Assembly: GCA_019637115.1 (NCBI GenBank)
Contig: JAHBWH010000042.1
Location: 1 to 50,861 of the forward strand
Length of the DNA stretch: 50,861 nt
Direction of reading: 5' to 3'
DNA from: Myxococcales bacterium
GTDB lineage: Bacteria > Myxococcota_A > Polyangia > Polyangiales > Houyiibacteriaceae
Shown: positions 45,668 through 50,861 of the stretch, piece after piece
Layout: each line of letters opens with the position of its first letter
Numbering within the stretch: position 1 is the stretch's first letter
Notes under the pieces: generated by a model
The model's input: only the letters and a program-made list of their open reading frames with translations
What the model was told of the DNA's origin: nothing
Databases searched by the model: none
Position numbers and translations under genes: made by a program

Positions 45668-47328
45668 CAGAGGAACCCGAGCAGCGTCGAGAAGCCGAGC
45701 TGGAAGGTGCCGACGCGGGTGTCCATGCGCAGGCCGATGTCGAAGGTGAGGTCGAGGGGCGCGCGGGAGATGCCGACGTAGCCCGGGACGGCGACCCGGA
45801 GGTCCCGCCAATCCGCGAGCATGAGCACGCCGACGTTCACGTAGGCGTCGAGGCCGCGGAAGCCGCGGCGTCGGTTCCGGTAGAGCGGCAGTTCGTATTG
45901 GACGTCGAGACGCGCGGCGACCTCTTCGGCGCGCATCGTGGCGATGGCGGTGTTCAAGAGGTTCGGCGCGGGGCGTCGATCGAGCTGCATCTCGAGCATG
46001 CGGCCCGGGACGAGGTCGGTGAGGTCGGCGATGTGGAAGAGGTGGAAGAAGGGGGCGTCGCCGATGATGCCGCCGCCGAAGAACGAGAGGCGGAGGGTGT
46101 GATTCCACGGGAGCGGCACCCAGCCGCGCACCAGGAACTGGCTGCGTACGAAGCTGTAGTCGCTGCCGAGGACCGGATGCGCGAGCTCGGAGGTGAAGCG
46201 TACGAGCACGCCGCGCGTCGGGATCGCCGGGTCGTCGCGGCGGTCGTAGACGAGCCCGAAGCGGAGCATGCTGACGAACGAGACCCCGTCCTCGATCGCG
46301 AAGTCGATGGGGCGGATCTCGGTGCCGCGGGTCTCGCTGCCGGCGGCGGGGCGCGAGCGCAGGTGGACGAGCTCGCCCTGCCAGTCGAGGTGGAAGGAGA
46401 GGTTCGCGCCGAGCTCGCGGCCGGTGCCGAGCACGACGCCGCCGCGCTGGTAGAAGACGACGGCGTTGCGCGCCTCGAGCTCGGAGATGCAGGCCTCGTC
46501 GTCGCGTGGACACTCGCCGACGTCGATGAGGGGCTCGTTGCCGAAGACCTGGCGGGCGCGGTGGAAGAAGCCGGCGGCGCGCAGCGACCAGTCGCGCAAT
46601 AGGCGCGGGTGCTCGTGCTCGAAGCGGAAGCCCTTGGCGCGCGAGGAGAGCAAGAGCGAGCCGGACAGGACCGAGCCGGTCCCGAGGAAATTCGTGTCGC
46701 TCAGCGTGAAGCCGACGTAGGGGAGGATCGCGGTGTCGACGCTCGCTCGGATGCCCTCGCTGATGCCGAGGGTCAGGCCGCTGACGACGAGCGTGTTTCG
46801 CTCTTGGACCTCGATGACGAGGATGACCCAGCCGCGTCGCGCGCCGGGCTCGAGGCGGAGCGTGACCTCGTCGAACCAGCCGGTGCCGCGGAGCCGGCCG
46901 CGGAGGACCTCGAGCGCGGGATCTTCGGGGTCGAGGATCTCGCCGATCTCGAACGGGACGAGGGGGCGGAGCACCCGCTCGCGAGTGCGGGTGTTGCCGC
47001 GGAGCTCGATGTTCTCGAGGCGGTAGCGGACGCGGACGTCGGCGAGGAGCGCCGGGTCGTCGTCCGGGGCGAAGAAGTCGGTGTCGATCGGCGGGTCTGC
47101 TGGGTCCGTGACCGTGTCCGCGTCCGGGTCCGGGTCCGGGGCCGTGTCCGGGTCCGTGTCCGGGTCCGTGTCCGTGTCTGCGTCCGTGGCCGTGGCCGTG
47201 TCCGCGTGCGCTGCCCCGTCGGCCGGTTCCGTGTCGGCGGTCGCGTCGGGTGCGCTCGGCTGGCTCGGCTGGGCGAGCGCCGCGGCGGCGAGCGAGAGCA
47301 CGAGCGTGACGATGCCGACCCGCGACAC
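45667..47328 (-). CDS. BamA/TamA-like outer-membrane beta-barrel protein
   Basis: A 553-residue protein from ATG 47328 with a signal peptide of about 19 residues. Residues about 25-85 are an unusual acidic linker of DTDTDPDTDPD-type repeats. One POTRA-like domain follows (about 97-175: YRLENIELRGNTRTRERVLRPLVPFEIGEIL...GTGWFDEVTLRL...VIEVQERNTLVV). The remainder alternates in strands with a C-terminal aromatic/hydrophobic end (LGFSTLLGFL), as in Omp85 proteins. A single POTRA suggests a specialised Omp85 member and not the essential five-POTRA BamA. It heads an operon with the DUF4390-like and NtrY-like genes, so it may be part of an envelope-sensing or assembly unit. Confidence 0.85.
   Translation of the reverse strand: MSRVGIVTLVLSLAAAALAQPSQPSAPDATADTEPADGAAHADTATATDADTDTDPDTDPDTAPDPDPDADTVTDPADPPIDTDFFAPDDDPALLADVRVRYRLENIELRGNTRTRERVLRPLVPFEIGEILDPEDPALEVLRGRLRGTGWFDEVTLRLEPGARRGWVILVIEVQERNTLVVSGLTLGISEGIRASVDTAILPYVGFTLSDTNFLGTGSVLSGSLLLSSRAKGFRFEHEHPRLLRDWSLRAAGFFHRARQVFGNEPLIDVGECPRDDEACISELEARNAVVFYQRGGVVLGTGRELGANLSFHLDWQGELVHLRSRPAAGSETRGTEIRPIDFAIEDGVSFVSMLRFGLVYDRRDDPAIPTRGVLVRFTSELAHPVLGSDYSFVRSQFLVRGWVPLPWNHTLRLSFFGGGIIGDAPFFHLFHIADLTDLVPGRMLEMQLDRRPAPNLLNTAIATMRAEEVAARLDVQYELPLYRNRRRGFRGLDAYVNVGVLMLADWRDLRVAVPGYVGISRAPLDLTFDIGLRMDTRVGTFQLGFSTLLGFL
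47107..47209. repeat. Hexanucleotide repeat coding an Asp-rich linker
   Basis: A run of (G/C)(G/T)GTCC hexamers such as GGGTCC and GTGTCC inside the BamA-like gene encodes alternating Asp with Thr/Pro/Ala. Six-base steps keep the frame, so the linker length can change without breaking the gene. Confidence 0.9.
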
Positions 47329-47401
47329 GGCGCGAGCGTAGCAGGTTGGTGGGCGCGTCGTGCCTGACTCGGCTCAGCGGCTCCCGGCGAAGATCCGGGC
47401 G

Positions 47402-47604
47402 GGCAAGCATCCTGGATCCTTCGCAAGAGTCCGGGCCAGGCAAGAATCCTGGATCCTTCGCGCGGAAGGATCCTTCGCGCGAGCGGAAGATCCTTCGCGC
47501 GACCGGCATCGCTCCCTGGGGCAAGAGTCCTGGGCCCTTCGCGTGAGGCGGCCGGGGTCGCTCCCTGGGGCCGGCAAGGGGCAGGAAGAATCCTGGATTC
47601 TTCG
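47402..47604. repeat. Third cluster of the AAGAAT...TCCTT repeat family
   Basis: AAGCATCCTGGATCCTTCG (47405), AAGAATCCTGGATCCTTCG (47442) and AAGAATCCTGGATTCTTCG (47586), with partial units such as GGAAGGATCCTTCGCGCGA in between. The unit at 47586-47602 is a perfect inverted repeat around a central T. It fills the 312-bp gap between the BamA-like and small hypothetical genes. No gene or terminator was found here. Confidence 0.92.
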
Positions 47605-47640
47605 GGCGAGCGGGATTCGGGCTCTCGAGGGATTCGGTGG

Positions 47641-47940
47641 TCAGGCCAGGCGGGGGCCGAGGGGTCCGAGGTGCGGCGCGCGCAGGCTCCGGAGGCGCTG
47701 CATGAGCTCTTCTCGCAGCGTTGGGCGGAGGTCGAAGAGGAGGTCTTCGACGGCTTCGGTGGCCCGACGGTTGTGGCGGCCCCTCGGGTACACCGAGAGG
47801 TACGTCAAGAGTCGCTCGATCCGCGCGAGCCCGCAGGCTGTCGCGCACGCGAGCCACATCGCCTCCTCGGCGAGATCCAGCTCTCCCGTCATCACCCGCA
47901 TCGCACGTGTCTTACGGCCCGCTCGCGTCAGTCTTCCCAC
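47641..47940 (-). CDS. Small hypothetical protein
   Basis: A 99-residue protein from GTG 47940; ATG 47901 (MRVMTGELDLAEEAMW) is an alternative, and neither has a clear ribosome-binding site. It is helical and basic, without a signal peptide: LDLAEEAMWLACATACGLARIERLLTYLSVYPRG then RATEAVEDLLFDLRPTLREELMQRL. I do not recognise the family. It reads towards the repeat cluster. It could be a spurious frame, although the residue pattern looks protein-like. Confidence 0.5.
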   Translation of the reverse strand: MGRLTRAGRKTRAMRVMTGELDLAEEAMWLACATACGLARIERLLTYLSVYPRGRHNRRATEAVEDLLFDLRPTLREELMQRLRSLRAPHLGPLGPRLA

Positions 47941-48196
47941 GGATCGCGCCGGGACCGTCGTCCGGGGCCGGGTTGGTGGGTCCGAACACCGACACGGACA
48001 CGGACGGGCGCGCCGGACGCGGTCGTGCGGGAACGCACCGCGGCGGACCTGCAGCGGTGCACGAGCGAGGGGCGCTCACCTAACGATCTTCGGTCCACAG
48101 GACGTGCGGGAGCGCGATCGGGCGCCCCGCGCGGAGGCGGACCGAACGACCGAACGGATCGCGCCCTCGCGGTATTAGCGCCGTGATTTCGCCGTG

Positions 48197-48225
48197 TTGA
48201 CACCATCGGGGCGGCCCTCTAGGGT
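48197..48225 (+). promoter_or_regulatory. Candidate sigma-70 promoter upstream of lipA
   Basis: TTGACA at 48197-48202 is a perfect -35 box. TAGGGT at 48220-48225 follows after 17 bp as a weak -10 box (three of six). It would give a leader of about 115 bp before lipA. The rest of 47941-48348 shows no gene. Confidence 0.3.
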
Positions 48226-48348
48226 CGCGGAGCGTCGGGTCCTCGTGGAGGGTCGTTCACCAGGCCCGCGCGCGGCTCACCGAACGGTGCGCCGTGCTCC
48301 TCGCGAGTCCTCCTGGCTCTCGGGCGCGCGGCACCCTAAGACGCCTTC

Positions 48349-49323
48349 ATGACAGCCCCGAACGCCAAGGCCCCGTCCGCACCGAAGCCGCGCAAGCCCG
48401 ACTGGCTGCGCGTGCGGCTGCCCACGGGCGAGGCGCACGAGCGCTTTACCGGCCTGAAGGACACCATCCAGAAGGTCGACCTGCACACGGTCTGCGAAGA
48501 GGCGCGCTGCCCGAACATCTTCGAGTGCTGGAGCCAGGGCACCGCGACGATCATGATCCTCGGCGAGACCTGCACGCGGGGCTGCCGCTTCTGCTCGGTC
48601 GCGACCGGCAACCCAGGCGGCTTCGTCGATCCGCGCGAGCCCGAGAACGTCGGACGCACCTTGGCGCAGCTCGAGCTGGCCTACGTCGTGATGACCATGG
48701 TCGACCGCGACGACCTGCTCGACGGGGGCGCCGCGCACGTCGCGCAGACGATACGCCGGATCAAACACTACAGCCCCGAGCTGCTCGTCGAGGTCCTGCT
48801 CGGTGACTTCCAGGGCGTCCGCCGCGACGTCGAGACCGTCGTGCGCGAGGGCGCGCCCGACGTCTTCGCCCACAACGTCGAGGTGGTGCCGCGTCTGCAG
48901 CGCACGGTCCGCGACGCGCGCTGCTCGTGGGAGCGCAGCGTCGAGGTGCTCCGCTGGGCGAAGGCCGCAGGCTCGAAGCTGACGAAGTCGTCGATCATGG
49001 TCGGCCTCGGCGAGACCGAGGACGAGGTCCTCGACGCGATGGAGCGCCTGCGCGACGCGGACGTCGACGTGGTCACGCTCGGCCAATACCTGCAGCCGAC
49101 GAAGAAGCACGCCGAGGTGCAGCGCTTCGTCGAGCCAGCCGAGTTCGAGCGCTACCGCGAGGCAGGCGAGGCCATGGGCTTCCGCTTCGTCGCGAGCGGC
49201 CCGCTCGTGCGCTCGAGCTACCGCGCCGCCGAGGTCTTCCTCCAAGGCGTGATCACGGGCCGCTCCGAGGCCCCCCACGCCGACCGCTACGGCAAGAAGA
49301 AGCACCTCTCGATCGTCGAGTGA
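48349..49323 (+). CDS. lipA: Lipoyl synthase
   Basis: A 324-residue radical-SAM enzyme that inserts two sulfurs into protein-bound octanoate to make lipoate. The auxiliary cluster motif is C49-E-E-A-R-C54-P-N-I-F-E-C60. The radical-SAM cluster is C75-T-R-G-C79-R-F-C82. The family-typical VDRDDL and the C-terminal RSSY are present. Length is normal. The start at ATG 48349 has no strong ribosome-binding site. The next gene, E1-alpha of a lipoate-dependent 2-oxo acid dehydrogenase, begins 35 bp downstream, a functional pairing because the E2 subunit of such a complex needs lipoate. Confidence 0.97.
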   Translation: MTAPNAKAPSAPKPRKPDWLRVRLPTGEAHERFTGLKDTIQKVDLHTVCEEARCPNIFECWSQGTATIMILGETCTRGCRFCSVATGNPGGFVDPREPENVGRTLAQLELAYVVMTMVDRDDLLDGGAAHVAQTIRRIKHYSPELLVEVLLGDFQGVRRDVETVVREGAPDVFAHNVEVVPRLQRTVRDARCSWERSVEVLRWAKAAGSKLTKSSIMVGLGETEDEVLDAMERLRDADVDVVTLGQYLQPTKKHAEVQRFVEPAEFERYREAGEAMGFRFVASGPLVRSSYRAAEVFLQGVITGRSEAPHADRYGKKKHLSIVE

Positions 49324-49358
49324 GCGAAGGCCGAACGGCCGCTTTTGGGAGAACCGCG

Positions 49359-50498
49359 ATGCAATCCACGGAACAAGTCGTCCCCATCCGGACCCCCGAG
49401 ACTACCTTCAACGACGAAGAGGTCGTGACCGTCTTGATGCCCGACGGCCGGCTCGCGCCCGAGCACGATCCGAAGCTCCCGGTGGAGACCGTCGTCGACC
49501 TCTACAAGGCGATGGTGCGCACGCGCGTGATCGACGAGCAGCTCGTCCGCCTGCAGCGTCAGGGCCGCATCGGCTTCCACATCGGCTCGCTCGGCGAGGA
49601 GGCCTGCATCCTCGGCTCGGCCGCCGCGATGCGCCCGAACGACTGGATCTTCCCCTGTTACCGCGAGTTCGGCGCCCTCCTCTTCCGCGGCCTGCCGCTG
49701 CAGACGTACATCGACAACATGTACGGCAACGCTGACGACGTGGTGAAGGGCCGCCAGATGCCCGACCACTACACCGGCAAGCCCTACCGCTTCGGCTCGG
49801 TCAGCTCGCCGATCGGCACGCAGATCACGCAGGCGGTGGGCTTCGCGTGGGCGGCCCGCTTCAAGGGCAAGGACGAGGTCTCGAGCGTTTACTTCGGCGA
49901 GGGCGCGACGAGCTCGAACGAGTTCCACAACGGCCTGAACTTCGCGGGCGTGATGAAGGCGCCCGTCGTCTTCCTCTGCCGCAACAACCGCTGGGCGATC
50001 AGCGTGCCGAGCGAGAAGCAGACGGCGTCGCGCACCTTCGCCGACAAGGGCGTCGCGTACGGGATCCCGGCGGTGCGCGTCGACGGCAACGACATCCTCG
50101 CGACCTTCAAGGTGGTCCGCGAGTGCGTCGAGCGCGCCGCCAAGGGCGAGGGCGCCTTCCTCGTCGAGATGCTCACCTACCGCGTCGGCGGTCACAGCAC
50201 CTCGGACGACCCGCGCGCGTACCGCATGCAGGACGAGGTCGAGCAGTGGCGCCGCACCGATCCGGTGTTGCGCCTTCGCCGACACCTCGACGAGCGGAAG
50301 GCCTGGGACGAGGCGCGCGACGAGGCGTGGCGGCAAGAGGTGGAGGCCGAGCTGCGCGCCTGCATCACCGCCGCCGAGGCGAAGCCGAAGCCCACCCTCG
50401 AGTCGATGTTCGAGGACGTCTTCGAGGAGAAGCCCTGGCACCTCGAAGAGCAGGCGGCCGAGCTGCTGAGCGGCCCTCGCGCCAAGGATCACCACTGA
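49359..50498 (+). CDS. 2-oxo acid dehydrogenase E1 component, alpha subunit
   Basis: A 379-residue protein from ATG 49359 with GGGAG eight bases upstream. It is the thiamine-diphosphate E1-alpha subunit of a pyruvate or branched-chain 2-oxo acid dehydrogenase. The pattern [20 protein letters not shown], then [41 protein letters not shown] and the ThDP motif end ([13 protein letters not shown]) is typical. [13 protein letters not shown] is the phosphorylation-loop region and resembles the branched-chain (BkdA1) type, so I favour that substrate class, though pyruvate cannot be excluded. It is followed by E1-beta 43 bp downstream. Branched-chain oxidation supplies iso-fatty-acid primers in myxobacteria. 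Confidence 0.92.
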   Translation: MQSTEQVVPIRTPETTFNDEEVVTVLMPDGRLAPEHDPKLPVETVVDLYKAMVRTRVIDEQLVRLQRQGRIGFHIGSLGEEACILGSAAAMRPNDWIFPCYREFGALLFRGLPLQTYIDNMYGNADDVVKGRQMPDHYTGKPYRFGSVSSPIGTQITQAVGFAWAARFKGKDEVSSVYFGEGATSSNEFHNGLNFAGVMKAPVVFLCRNNRWAISVPSEKQTASRTFADKGVAYGIPAVRVDGNDILATFKVVRECVERAAKGEGAFLVEMLTYRVGGHSTSDDPRAYRMQDEVEQWRRTDPVLRLRRHLDERKAWDEARDEAWRQEVEAELRACITAAEAKPKPTLESMFEDVFEEKPWHLEEQAAELLSGPRAKDHH

Positions 50499-50541
50499 GT
50501 CGCGCCGCGACGTTCGACGTTCGAGAGAGACGGAGAGACCG

Positions 50542-50861
50542 ATGCCCGAGATGAACCTGGTCCAGGCCGTGAACGACGCGCTGCGCACCGAGATGGCGGC
50601 CGACCCCGACGTGGTCGTCCTCGGCGAGGACGTCGGCAAGGTCGGCGGCGTCTTCCGCGTCACGCAGGGGCTCTACGACGAGTTCGGCGAGGACCGCGTG
50701 ATCGACACGCCGCTCTCGGAGGGCGGCATCATCGGCACCGCGATCGGCATGGCCCTCTACGGCCTCAAGCCGGTGCCCGAGATCCAGTTCTCGGACTTCA
50801 TCTTCCCGGCGTTCGACCAGATCGTCAGCGAGGCGGCGAAGTTCCGCTACCGCTCGGGCGG
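50542..50861 (+). CDS. 2-oxo acid dehydrogenase E1 component, beta subunit (partial, runs off the window)
   Basis: The first 106 residues of an E1-beta subunit, from ATG 50542 with an AGAGAGACGGAGAGA leader. The pattern [36 protein letters not shown] and [23 protein letters not shown]...[28 protein letters not shown] is diagnostic of transketolase-like E1-beta. It forms the alpha2-beta2 E1 with the preceding gene. The rest, including the second half of the active site, lies beyond the end. Confidence 0.95.
   Translation, partial: MPEMNLVQAVNDALRTEMAADPDVVVLGEDVGKVGGVFRVTQGLYDEFGEDRVIDTPLSEGGIIGTAIGMALYGLKPVPEIQFSDFIFPAFDQIVSEAAKFRYRSG

Noticed and set aside
49323..49346. Terminator between lipA and the E1-alpha gene
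   Set aside because: Only a short GGCC/GGCC stem with a few T residues; the close spacing and linked function suggest readthrough.

Overview
The window is very GC-rich and has the hallmarks of a myxobacterium, probably of the Polyangiales/Sandaracinaceae type (inference from gene content). These include a MYXO-CTERM sorting tail, a DUF4215-type myxobacterial Cys repeat, an IgGFc-binding-like lipoprotein, many lipoproteins with Asp/Ala/Gly-rich linkers after the lipid cysteine, and NtrC/NtrY-type regulators. No tRNA, rRNA, CRISPR array or transposase gene was recognised.

Region 1 (about 0.5-21.2 kb) is the most unusual part. Six tightly packed minus-strand genes (19932 down to 565) look like one operon. 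In order they encode a matrixin-like zinc protease with a MYXO-CTERM tail, an FGE-sulfatase-like lipoprotein, a 2053-residue secreted protein of unknown fold, a DUF4215 lipoprotein, a 2756-residue SpvB/FG-GAP/RHS protein ending in a deaminase-like toxin domain, and a small AT-rich gene one base downstream that is the likely immunity gene. The RHS protein resembles a fused TcB-TcC cocoon, but it carries a Sec signal peptide. A LuxR-type regulator is transcribed divergently across about 500 bp that holds a 16-bp perfect palindrome and one copy of a dispersed repeat. The toxin tip, the immunity gene and the centre of the giant protein are clearly poorer in GC than their surroundings, which suggests exchanged modules.

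Region 2 (21.2-32 kb) holds mostly housekeeping and secreted genes: a RetSat/phytoene-desaturase-like oxidoreductase, branched-chain aminotransferase IlvE, PrmC with a repeat-built insertion of about 195 residues, an IgGFc-binding-like lipoprotein, a small conserved protein, an NtrC-family regulator and a GH99-like lipoprotein.

Region 3 (32.1-36.5 kb) is an aminotransferase-LuxE-LuxC operon that could make fatty aldehydes or fatty amines, with a possible Mpo1/DUF962-like gene facing it. Region 4 (36.5-43.1 kb) contains small membrane proteins and lipoproteins, including a tandem paralogous pair separated by a 155-bp element with perfect 24-bp inverted ends. Region 5 (43.3-48 kb) is a BamA-like/DUF4390-like/NtrY-like operon plus a small hypothetical gene. 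Region 6 (48.3 kb to the end) is lipA followed by the E1-alpha and E1-beta genes of a 2-oxo acid dehydrogenase; the last gene runs off the window.

Two patterns cut across the window. First, a short repeat with the core AAGAATGGTGG(A/C)TCCTT or a close variant recurs in clusters at three places, once inside prmC. Second, many tandem repeats are built from copies of gene ends. At two operon junctions (LuxE/LuxC and DUF4390/NtrY) the junction itself has been duplicated, leaving small relay reading frames that are linked to both flanking genes by GTGA or ATGA stop-start overlaps.
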